In this document: one piece after another, positions 45,565 through 52,872 of the stretch
How the letters are laid out: each line of letters opens with the position of its first letter
How positions within the stretch are numbered: the first letter of the stretch is position 1
Assembly: GCF_013004105.1 (NCBI RefSeq)
Contig: NZ_CP053085.1
Span: forward strand, 930,001 to 994,000
Reading direction: 5' to 3'
Length of the DNA: 64,000 bases
Source: Gemmatimonas groenlandica
GTDB lineage: Bacteria > Gemmatimonadota > Gemmatimonadetes > Gemmatimonadales > Gemmatimonadaceae
Made by a program: the position numbers and the translations under genes
The notes under the pieces: model-generated
Database searches by the model: none
What the model saw: the letters and a program-made list of their open reading frames with translations, nothing else
Told to the model about the DNA's origin: nothing

Positions 45565-45992
45565 CCGCGATCTCCTCCCGGCGCGCCTTTACGCTGATCG
45601 AAGTGCTGGTGGTGATCGTCGTGATCGCCGTACTCGCCACCTTCGTGGCCCCAAGTCTCTTCCGCAATGTGAACGACGCCCGTGTGGCGACGGCCAAGGC
45701 GCAGATTGAGAGCTTCGGCACCGCGCTCGACGCCTATCGTCTCGACAACGGCCGTTATCCGACCACCACGCAGGGGCTCGCGGCGTTGTGGCAGAAGCCG
45801 GTCATTGATCCGCCGAGTGGATGGACCGAACCGTATCTGCGGAAGCCCGTCCCTGACGATCCGTGGGGGCGTCCGTACCTGTACGTGGCGCCCGGTAAAG
45901 TGAATCCCGGCAGCTACGACCTGCTGACGTACGGCGCCGACGGTCAGCCGGGCGGTGAAGGCGACAAGGCCGACGTGACCAGCTGGAAGTAG
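45561..45992 (+). CDS. gspG: Type II secretion major pseudopilin GspG-like
   Basis: A 143-residue type IV pilin-like protein. The prepilin signal is MTAISSRRA then FTLIEVLVVIVVIAVLATFVAP, with the +5 Glu present but Ala instead of the usual Gly at -1. The rest matches GspG: NDARVATAKAQIESFGTALDAYRLDNGRYPTTTQGLAALWQKP, then YLRKPVPDDPWGRPYLYVAPGK and YDLLTYGADGQPGGEGDKADVTSW, the calcium-binding C-terminal loop. Length is typical. It overlaps the zinc-ribbon gene by ATGA, yet no other T2SS gene is in the window, so the rest of the machine must be encoded elsewhere, or this is an orphan pseudopilin. Confidence 0.92.
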   Translation: MTAISSRRAFTLIEVLVVIVVIAVLATFVAPSLFRNVNDARVATAKAQIESFGTALDAYRLDNGRYPTTTQGLAALWQKPVIDPPSGWTEPYLRKPVPDDPWGRPYLYVAPGKVNPGSYDLLTYGADGQPGGEGDKADVTSWK

Positions 45993-45995
45993 CTG

Positions 45996-46931
45996 GTGGC
46001 CTGGCGCACACGCTTCGCGCCGGCACCGACCGGGTACCTGCATCTCGGGCATGTCGTCAACGCGCTCCACGTGTGGGGCCTGGCGCGCGCCTTCGGTGGC
46101 GAGGTGCTGCTGCGCATCGAAGATCACGATCGCACACGCTGCCGTGACGAATACGAAGACGCGCTGCTCGATGATCTCGACTGGCTCGGCTTCGCCCCTG
46201 ACATCGGCAGCACCGACAGCTTTCGCGCGGCCCGGCACGATCGCGCGCACGCGCCGCGTCATACCCAGCGTCAGTCGGATAATGACGCACGCTATGCGGC
46301 AGCGCTGGCCGCACTCACCGCGTGCGGACTCACCTATACATGTACGTGCACGAGACGCGACATCGCGCGTCATGCGCCGCGGGCGCCGGGCGAAGAGCCG
46401 CGCTATCCAGGCACGTGCCGTGACGCGCATCATGCCGACTCGGAATCGCTGGCGAGACGGGCACGTATGGCCGACGGCGATGTGCCGTTCGACGATGGGC
46501 GTCTTGGCCCGGTGCAGCAGTCGCCGGCGGCGCAGTGCGGCGACGTGCTCGTGCGTGATCGGCACGGCCAGTGGACCTATCAGTTCGCGGTGGTCGTCGA
46601 CGACATGGCGCACGATATCGATGTCGTGATTCGCGGCGAAGATCTGCTCGCCAGCACGGGCCGGCAGCTGCGTCTCGCGGCGATGCTCGAACGCCAGCGG
46701 CCCCTGTCGTGGTGGCACCATCCGCTGCTCGTGCATCCCGACGGCAGTAAGCTCAGCAAGGCGAATCACGACACGTCGATTCGTGAGCGCCGCGCCGCCG
46801 GCGCACACGCGGCGGGACTGCTTGGAGAGGCGGCGTTCCTCTCGGGATTGTTGCCGGCAGCACGTGATCTCTCGATCGACGAACTGCCGGCGTTGTTTCA
46901 ATCGGGTGTGAACGCGTTCAGCGTGTCGTGA
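45996..46931 (+). CDS. gluQ: Glutamyl-Q tRNA(Asp) synthetase
   Basis: A 311-residue truncated glutamyl-tRNA synthetase paralogue, which attaches Glu to queuosine at the wobble base of tRNA(Asp). The start is GTG at 45996, 3 bp after the gspG stop, and gives RTRFAPAPTGYLHLGH (HIGH-type motif, residues 13-19). The Glu-binding RIEDHDRTR and the zinc cluster CTCTRR...YPGTC are present, and the KMSKS equivalent is GSKLSKAN. The C-terminal anticodon-binding domain of GluRS is absent, as in all GluQ proteins. The 3' end overlaps the convergent peptidase gene by 14 bp. Confidence 0.92.
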   Translation: MAWRTRFAPAPTGYLHLGHVVNALHVWGLARAFGGEVLLRIEDHDRTRCRDEYEDALLDDLDWLGFAPDIGSTDSFRAARHDRAHAPRHTQRQSDNDARYAAALAALTACGLTYTCTCTRRDIARHAPRAPGEEPRYPGTCRDAHHADSESLARRARMADGDVPFDDGRLGPVQQSPAAQCGDVLVRDRHGQWTYQFAVVVDDMAHDIDVVIRGEDLLASTGRQLRLAAMLERQRPLSWWHHPLLVHPDGSKLSKANHDTSIRERRAAGAHAAGLLGEAAFLSGLLPAARDLSIDELPALFQSGVNAFSVS

Positions 46932-48246
46932 GCAGGCCGATCACGACCAGCAGAATCCACTGCGGTCCCTTGTAGCCATCGGCGCGGTCGTCGTACGACT
47001 CGTCGAGCGAGTGCGCGCCGCGTCCCACGCCACCGCCATCGAGCGTCACGGCAGCGACACCCTTGGAAATCGGGATGTTCGCGTCGGTGCTCGAGATCGT
47101 GAGCGGCGCATACACGTTCATCGTGCGTGCCGCCGCCAGTGACGTGCGGACGATGAACGTGCTGTCCGCCGTCGTGCCCGCGGGACGAAGGCCGGTCGTG
47201 TCGATCACCAGCGACAGCGGTACCGTCGACTTCGGCCAGCGTGCCTTTTCTTCGGCCAGCGCCTGACGCAACGCGACCTGCAATCGAGCGTCGATGTCGG
47301 CCAACGCCGCCGCCGATTCACTGCGCAGGTCGATGTCCATCACGCCGTCGGCAGAAATGGAATTCACCGACGTGCCGCCGGACACGAGACCGACGTTGAA
47401 CGTGACCTTCGGGTTCGTCGACGCCTCGAGCTCGGCGATTTTTGCGATGGCGCGCCCCATGGCATGAATGGGATTGGGCATGCCGAACGCGCCGTAGCTG
47501 TGCCCGCCCGGGCCCTTATACGTCACGCGATAGCGATTGCTGCCCACGGCACCGTTCGTGATGCCGAATCCGGTGCCGTCGATCGAGATGAACATGTCGA
47601 TCGAATCCTTGAGCGGACCGCTGAAGAGCGCGCGCACGCCGCGAAGATTGCCCGGACCCTCTTCACCCATCGTGCCGACGATCAGCAGTCGGCCGTTGAA
47701 CGGGATCTTGTTCGCGATGATCTGTCGTGTCGTGGCCAGCACGGCAGCCAGGCCGCGGCAGTCGTCGCCGATGCCGGGCGCGGTGAGCTTCGTGCCTTCG
47801 CGCTTCACCTTCACGTTCGTGCCTTCGGGAAACACCGTATCCAGGTGACCGCTCAACACCAGCGTCGGTCCCGGGCCCGTGCCCTTGATCTCGCCGATCA
47901 CATTGCCTTCACGGTCGATGCGAAGCTTCTGCACGCCGAGCGCCGCGAGCTTGTCCTTGAACGCCGCCGCGCGCGCGGCCTCTTTGAATGGCGGCGCCGG
48001 AATCTCGCAAAGCGCGGCCTGCTCGGTCAGCGTCCACTCGTTCTCGCTTTGCAGCGCGGCCATAGCCTTGGCGACCGCGGGCTGTTTGGCGAGGCGATCA
48101 AGCGCGGCCTCGGTGGGTGTGGCCTTGGCGGCGACCTTGGGCTGCTGCGCGTGGCCAATGGCCGGCGACGTCAGCGAGAGTGTGAAAAACGACAACAGCG
48201 CCGGGATCATGGTGCCGGCGCTGCGAGGCGAAACAAGAGGGGACAT
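46918..48246 (-). CDS. Secreted M20/M28-like metallopeptidase (acetylornithine-deacetylase family)
   Basis: A 442-residue exported di-zinc peptidase, the second M20-type enzyme in the window and not closely alike to the first. Motifs: LVLSGHLDTVFPEG (metal His and Asp), PGIGDDCRGLAAVL, VGTMGEEGPGNLRG (catalytic Glu pair) and the dimer-domain GGHSYGAFGMPNP. A signal peptide follows either start, ATG 48246 (MSPLVSPRSAGTMIPALL, chosen for its basic residue) or ATG 48210. It lies 4 bp after the first Rieske gene, so it is likely the last gene of that operon. The C-terminus ends in a hydrophobic IGLLTTR. The peptidase substrate is unknown. Confidence 0.85.
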   Translation of the reverse strand: MSPLVSPRSAGTMIPALLSFFTLSLTSPAIGHAQQPKVAAKATPTEAALDRLAKQPAVAKAMAALQSENEWTLTEQAALCEIPAPPFKEAARAAAFKDKLAALGVQKLRIDREGNVIGEIKGTGPGPTLVLSGHLDTVFPEGTNVKVKREGTKLTAPGIGDDCRGLAAVLATTRQIIANKIPFNGRLLIVGTMGEEGPGNLRGVRALFSGPLKDSIDMFISIDGTGFGITNGAVGSNRYRVTYKGPGGHSYGAFGMPNPIHAMGRAIAKIAELEASTNPKVTFNVGLVSGGTSVNSISADGVMDIDLRSESAAALADIDARLQVALRQALAEEKARWPKSTVPLSLVIDTTGLRPAGTTADSTFIVRTSLAAARTMNVYAPLTISSTDANIPISKGVAAVTLDGGGVGRGAHSLDESYDDRADGYKGPQWILLVVIGLLTTR

Positions 48247-48250
48247 GACG

Positions 48251-48697
48251 TCAGGAGCTAATCGTGATCGTACCGGCGGTGGCGTTCGAAGCGACGGTGA
48301 ATTCGAACAGACCGTTGGTTCGCTGGCCACCGGTCCACGCGCCGCTCGCATTGAACGTGGCGCCATGGTTCGGGCAGCGGAAGCCCGTCCCACTGATCGC
48401 CACGGTGGTGCCCTGATGAGGGCAAATCAATGAAAACGCGCGGTACTGCGTCGTGGAGGCGCGAACCACGGCGATCGGGGTTCCGGCTCCGCTGATCACC
48501 GCGATCCCGCCCACGGTGCCAAGGGTCGCGTAGTTGGCCAGGGTAACCGTGGCGTTCACGTTGGACGGCCCGGTGGCACTTCCGCCAATGCCGTCGCCGC
48601 AGGCGGCCAGCACGGCGGTGATGGCCAGCGCGGAACTCGTGGCCAGAAACTCCCGCCGATTCACGCCGGCGCCTGGGCAATTCGTACAGTCGGACAT
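48251..48697 (-). CDS. Tat-exported Rieske [2Fe-2S] lipoprotein
   Basis: A 148-residue periplasmic iron-sulfur protein. The N-terminus has a CTNC pair, then a twin-arginine signal NRREFLATSSALAITAVLAAC that ends in a lipobox (C33), so it should be a Tat-exported lipoprotein. The Rieske ligands are CPHQG (C92, H94) and CPNHGATF (C108, H111), the normal spacing of 13-17 residues. The cluster-protecting disulfide Cys pair of cytochrome bc1 Rieske proteins is missing, as in ferredoxin-type or arsenite-oxidase-type small subunits. ATG 48697 was chosen for the Tat signal. No bc1 or oxidase catalytic gene is adjacent. Confidence 0.85.
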   Translation of the reverse strand: MSDCTNCPGAGVNRREFLATSSALAITAVLAACGDGIGGSATGPSNVNATVTLANYATLGTVGGIAVISGAGTPIAVVRASTTQYRAFSLICPHQGTTVAISGTGFRCPNHGATFNASGAWTGGQRTNGLFEFTVASNATAGTITISS

Positions 48698-48735
48698 GAC
48701 GACTCCGTGTAGAGTAGAGATCTGGCCGCAGTGGC

Positions 48736-49224
48736 TCAGACTTTCACCAAGGCTGCTGCCCACTTCGCGGGGTCGACGTCGCTTTCGAACGCGACATCGG
48801 GATCCACGATGATCTGCGCGCTCTCACGCGAGATCTGCAGGCGGTCCATGTTCCGCGTCGCGCGGCCACTGACAAACGTCCCGTTGGGCAGGTACTTCGA
48901 CTTGTGGCGCGGGCACTGAAAGCCCGCGTTCTTCGGCATCGTTTTGAGGGCCGTATTCTGGTGCGGGCACGAGAGCGCGAAGGCAAACACCTCGCCGTTG
49001 GTGCGGCAGAGGATCACTTCGTTCGCGCTGTCGATCGACACGCCGTCGGCGGCCGGCAGCGCGTAGCGCACACTGCCGCCGGGTGCGCGCGGGGCAAGTG
49101 CCGCGATGGCGTTCACCGGCCCCAGCGCCGAGAGGGCCGCGATCGAGGCCGCGCCCGTGAGCGCGGTGCGCAGGAACTCGCGGCGCCCCGAACACCCGGA
49201 GCAGGACGAGTCGAAATCAGTCAT
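48736..49224 (-). CDS. Tat-exported Rieske [2Fe-2S] protein
   Basis: A 162-residue protein, second of the Rieske pair. ATG 49224 gives CSGC followed by GRREFLRTALTGAASIAALS, a twin-arginine signal. The ligands are CPHQN (C86, H88) and CPRHKSKY (C104, H107). Unlike the first Rieske it has no lipobox and is probably soluble or signal-anchored. The second motif has Lys where the usual loop has Gly, which may alter the cluster potential. The gap to the first Rieske is 38 bp, so the two are likely co-transcribed. Cys-x2-Cys ahead of the twin-arginine in both proteins is a shared oddity. Confidence 0.85.
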   Translation of the reverse strand: MTDFDSSCSGCSGRREFLRTALTGAASIAALSALGPVNAIAALAPRAPGGSVRYALPAADGVSIDSANEVILCRTNGEVFAFALSCPHQNTALKTMPKNAGFQCPRHKSKYLPNGTFVSGRATRNMDRLQISRESAQIIVDPDVAFESDVDPAKWAAALVKV

Positions 49225-49259
49225 ACGAAAATGATCCGTGGCAAAATGGACAGGAGATC

Positions 49260-49790
49260 TCAGATATCGGAGAGCACGACGCCAAGGAGGACGACGCAGA
49301 ACCACGAGACGAGACTGATCGTGGCCGATCGTTTGAGCACGGCCCACGGAAGGTGCGGGCTCGGCCACTGCGTGGTCTTGTCGATCACGACGCCCGCATC
49401 GGTCGCCGCGGTGAGCACGCGCGATTCCGTACGTCGCATGTAGGCCCCGTTCGCGATCAACACGGTGAACGCAGCCATCTTAGCCCAGAACACCTTCGAG
49501 ACCGCGAAGGTCCCGATGTCGGAGGCCGCCAGCGCGATGCCGCTCAGCACCATCATCGCGATCGAACCGATCACGATGGCATGGGTGGTACGCAGATCCT
49601 CGGCCGCCGCCTGATATGCCTCACGCGTGCCCGGAGTCGCCAGCAGCACGCGACGATCCGCCGCGATCGCAATGCCGCCGCCGGCAAACAGCGCCAGCAC
49701 GTGCACCGCAAGAATCGTGGTGGGAATCCACGCGCTGTCGGCATAGAGCTCCGACCAGGGGAGGAGCAGGGTGGTCAGCGTCTCGAGCAT
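49260..49790 (-). CDS. Four-helix membrane protein, possible cytochrome b-like
   Basis: A 176-residue integral membrane protein of no recognised family. Four hydrophobic helices are visible (IPTTILAVHVLALFAGGGIAI, IGSIAMMVLSGIALAA, FWAKMAAFTVLIANGAY, ATISLVSWFCVVLLGVVLS). His residues in helix 1 (AVHVL) and at the start of helix 2 (TTHAIVIGS) are placed where paired heme ligands could sit. It lies 35 bp upstream of the second Rieske gene on the same strand. A role as membrane electron acceptor or donor for the Rieske proteins is an inference from context only. Confidence 0.6.
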   Translation of the reverse strand: MLETLTTLLLPWSELYADSAWIPTTILAVHVLALFAGGGIAIAADRRVLLATPGTREAYQAAAEDLRTTHAIVIGSIAMMVLSGIALAASDIGTFAVSKVFWAKMAAFTVLIANGAYMRRTESRVLTAATDAGVVIDKTTQWPSPHLPWAVLKRSATISLVSWFCVVLLGVVLSDI

Positions 49791-49815
49791 CAGGATAACG
49801 TGGGCAGAGGGTGGG

Positions 49816-50430
49816 TCAGTTGCCGATCAGCATGATGAGCCAACTCACGGTCGAGACACCCATCGAGCCGAGCGCCACGTTCCGGTGCTTGCGGCGTGCG
49901 TCCAAGTCTTGTTCGGCGTCGTCGGCGAGCTTCGTCCCGGCATAGGCAAATCCGCCGCTGGCGGCGGTGAAGAGCACGCTATGGATAATGCGACGGGTGC
50001 GGCCGTTGGGATCCTTTCTGCCTTCCCAGAGGTTCCATCCTCCGGTGACCGTATTGGCGCCGAACAGGATAGCGCTTCCCGTGGCGGCTGGCGCGTGCAT
50101 GTTGCGCGCCCACGACGGGGCGTCCGTACCTTTCTCCAGCAGCTGGTCGCCGGAAAAGTACGACGCCGCAAACAACGGAATCATTCCCCAACTCAGAATT
50201 TTGTGGATCCGCAGTCGCGTCGCGTAGCCATCGCTGTACGCGACCGCCTTCCGGCGCACGCGTGGCACGGTATCCGCAGAAGCCATGGTCAGGCCGACCG
50301 GCTGCATCACGACGGCCGCACGTGGCTGGTGCAGGGAATCCGACGGAAGCGGTAGAGCAAGCGGTCCTGGCGTCACGGCGGTCTGCCATGCCATGAGAAA
50401 GCCAACCGCGACGTCGGTGATCGGGATCAT
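49816..50430 (-). CDS. Small multi-helix membrane protein of unknown function
   Basis: A 204-residue protein, first gene of the Rieske operon. A hydrophobic start, then a Pro-rich stretch, then four membrane segments: LRIHKILSWGMIPLFAASYFSG, AATGSAILFGANTVTGGWNLW, RIIHSVLFTAASGGFAYAGTKL and HRNVALGSMGVSTVSWLIMLIG. Each of three segments begins near a His (IHK, IHS, KHRN), with one more His in NMHAPAA, which would suit a heme b. No family is recognised. Its stop is 26 bp before the next gene, so the two membrane proteins are probably translated together. Confidence 0.6.
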   Translation of the reverse strand: MIPITDVAVGFLMAWQTAVTPGPLALPLPSDSLHQPRAAVVMQPVGLTMASADTVPRVRRKAVAYSDGYATRLRIHKILSWGMIPLFAASYFSGDQLLEKGTDAPSWARNMHAPAATGSAILFGANTVTGGWNLWEGRKDPNGRTRRIIHSVLFTAASGGFAYAGTKLADDAEQDLDARRKHRNVALGSMGVSTVSWLIMLIGN

Positions 50431-50628
50431 GCAGGCGCTCCAATGGATGACGGGATACCCTCGTGCTTCGAATCTATCCCGGCGTGATGAACGGTTGATG
50501 AACTGTGAACACCCGGGATAGCACGTTCCCCATTTCCTTCACGCCGTTTGGTGCGACATCACACCAGACGATCCGCGGGGATGAGCCGCGAGGCAGGGAG
50601 AAGGCCTCGGATTACATTCTGTAGACGC

Positions 50629-52872
50629 ATGCGCCGCCCTAAAGTATTCCCGACCTCCTCGCTTTCCTTCGTAATTCTCGCTCTCGCCGCGGCCGTCTGG
50701 CCGCTGCGGGCGAGCGCGCAGCGCATGACCCGATGTGACGCCACGCAGCGCGTACGCTCCGTGAAGTTTGCGGGCAGCCCGCGCTTCGACGCGATCACGC
50801 TCGCAGCCAGCATCGTCACACACGAGCCAGGGCTCAAGACACGCTGGTTCCGGATCGGTGATGCGCCGTGCCTCGACTCGCTCGAGCTCCGTCGCGACGC
50901 GCTGCGGCTGGCGGTCATGCACCGTCAGGTTGGCTGGTTTCAGGCGTCGGTCATCCCCACGATCGATCGTCGCCCCGATGGCGTGCGACTGCTGTTCGCG
51001 ATCAACCCGGGGCCTGAAGCCGTTCTCGACACCGTGCTGATCCAGGGACTGCCGGAGCCAGACGCCGGGAGGCGCGGCTTCGACACCCCATTGCGTGCGC
51101 TGGAGAACAAGCGTTTCGACCGCACTCGCGTCGACACCACCATCGATCGTGTGCTCGCGCGGCTTCAAGACGCGGGCTACGCGCGCGCCGCACGCCCCCA
51201 GAGCAGCGTCTCAATCGATTCTGCCGCCGCACTCGCGACGCTCACGCTGGTCTTTTCCCCGGGGCGCGTCGTGTCGATCGGTCGGGTACAGATCGACGTA
51301 CAGCCGCTGCGCGACGGCAGCCCGCGCATCGATTCGGCCGATGTCGCACGACTGGTGTCGATTCGTTCGGGCGATCGCTATCGGGCCAGCGCCATCCTCG
51401 ACGCGCAGCGCGATCTCTATCGCTCGGAGGCGTTCCGACTGGTCCTGATCGATACGCTCACTCCGCTCGCCGCCGGCCGTGATAGCGTACTCGATCTGCG
51501 CGTCGCCGTGGCCGAGGCCAGGACCCGCGCCGCCCGCGTCGGACTCGGTTGGGCCACGCAGGACTGCATCCGTATGCAAGGACGCATCACCGATCGCGGC
51601 TTCCTCGGCGTCGGTCGACGGGTGGAACTCTCCGCGCGCGCCTCCAAGATCGGTGTGGGGGCGCCGGCGGATTTCGCGCCGGCACTCTGTTCCGGCGCGT
51701 TGCGCATCGATCCGTTCAGTGAGAAGCTGAACTACTACGTCGGCTCCACGCTGTCGAACACGCGCCTCTTCGGCTGGCCCGTCCAGCCCCTGCTCACCGT
51801 GTACAGTGAGCGGCGCGGTGAGCCGTTCGCGTATCTGCGTGAAACGAGCGTCGGTGCGCTGGTCGAACTCTCGCGTCAGTTCACCACGCGCACGGCCGGC
51901 ACCGCCGGCTTTCAGTACGAGAACGGCAAGACGATCACCGACCCCGCCGTCTCCTGCGCGCGCTTCGGACAGTGCCGCCCGGAAGATTTTGCGCTGTCGC
52001 TCTTCGGGCGCAGCGTGGGGATCGTCAGCACGAGCGCCTCACACGATCGGACCAACGACCCGGTCAATCCCTCGCGCGGTTGGCGCGTGCGCGGCGATGT
52101 ACGCGCTGGTCAAACCTACTCGCAACTCGTCAAAGCGCTCACCTTCTATCGCGGCACGGGTGAAGCCTCCACGTACTTCCGCTTCGCCGGCGGCGTGATC
52201 GGGACGCGGATCCAGATGTCGCGCGCCTTCGCGCCTGGCGCCGAGTTGGTCGATGGGTCACCGCTCATCCCGCAGCAGGAGCGCATCTTCGCGGGCGGAC
52301 AGAATTCGGTGCGCGGCTACCAGCAGAATCTGCTCGGTCCACTGGTGTACGTGGTCTCGGGAGCGAACGTGATCGACACCGTGGGCGCGAATGGCGAGCG
52401 GGTGGTCGTCGTGAAAGACGGCGCCCGCTATGATCGCGCCGTGCCCCGCGGCGGTACGGCGATGGTCGTCGCCAATCTCGAGTGGCGTCGCGGCTTCCGC
52501 TTCATTGCCGAACAGCTGCAGTTCGCGGCCTTCGTCGATGCCGGCAATGTCTGGGAGACGCAGTCCGAGGGTTTCCGGTGGGGCAACCTGCGCGCCACGC
52601 CCGGTCTCGGTCTTCGCATCGTGACGCCGCTGGGCCCCTTCCGCGTAGACGTCGGCTATCAGCCGTACGAGCCACGCGCGGGGCGCGCGTTGTTCTTCAC
52701 GTCGGGCGATAACAAGGGAACGACGGGCGAGATCCTCTGTGCGAGCCCGCGTGATATCAGCGATTCCCGCGCGATTGACATTTTCGACTGTCCGAGTACG
52801 TATCGTCCGCCCACTGGCCGCGGCGTGCTGTCGCGCCTGACGTTCCACTTCGGCCTCGGACAGGCGTTCTGA
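50629..52872 (+). CDS. tamA: TamA/BamA-family outer-membrane assembly factor
   Basis: A 747-residue Omp85-superfamily protein. I place the start at ATG 50629 (MRRPKVFPTSSLSFVILALA) with signal cleavage after RASAQ. POTRA-like units cover about 25-290 (VRSVKFAGSPRFDAITLAASI, VLDTVLIQGLPEP, VSIGRVQIDVQPL, IRSGDRYRASAILDAQRDLYRSEAFRLVLID). The barrel (about 300-747) carries the conserved GGQNSVRGYQQN (VRGY), FAAFVDAGNVW, TPGLGLRIVTPLGPFRVDVGY and a terminal FHFGLGQAF. Its TGA overlaps the start of the TamB gene (TGATG), so the pair is coupled. TamA works with inner-membrane TamB to move proteins and probably lipids to the outer membrane. A true BamA would carry five POTRAs and be larger. Confidence 0.88.
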   Translation: MRRPKVFPTSSLSFVILALAAAVWPLRASAQRMTRCDATQRVRSVKFAGSPRFDAITLAASIVTHEPGLKTRWFRIGDAPCLDSLELRRDALRLAVMHRQVGWFQASVIPTIDRRPDGVRLLFAINPGPEAVLDTVLIQGLPEPDAGRRGFDTPLRALENKRFDRTRVDTTIDRVLARLQDAGYARAARPQSSVSIDSAAALATLTLVFSPGRVVSIGRVQIDVQPLRDGSPRIDSADVARLVSIRSGDRYRASAILDAQRDLYRSEAFRLVLIDTLTPLAAGRDSVLDLRVAVAEARTRAARVGLGWATQDCIRMQGRITDRGFLGVGRRVELSARASKIGVGAPADFAPALCSGALRIDPFSEKLNYYVGSTLSNTRLFGWPVQPLLTVYSERRGEPFAYLRETSVGALVELSRQFTTRTAGTAGFQYENGKTITDPAVSCARFGQCRPEDFALSLFGRSVGIVSTSASHDRTNDPVNPSRGWRVRGDVRAGQTYSQLVKALTFYRGTGEASTYFRFAGGVIGTRIQMSRAFAPGAELVDGSPLIPQQERIFAGGQNSVRGYQQNLLGPLVYVVSGANVIDTVGANGERVVVVKDGARYDRAVPRGGTAMVVANLEWRRGFRFIAEQLQFAAFVDAGNVWETQSEGFRWGNLRATPGLGLRIVTPLGPFRVDVGYQPYEPRAGRALFFTSGDNKGTTGEILCASPRDISDSRAIDIFDCPSTYRPPTGRGVLSRLTFHFGLGQAF

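Noticed and set aside
45483-46901. 472-codon minus-strand frame across gspG and gluQ
   Set aside because: Both plus-strand genes have unmistakable motifs; the antisense chain has none.
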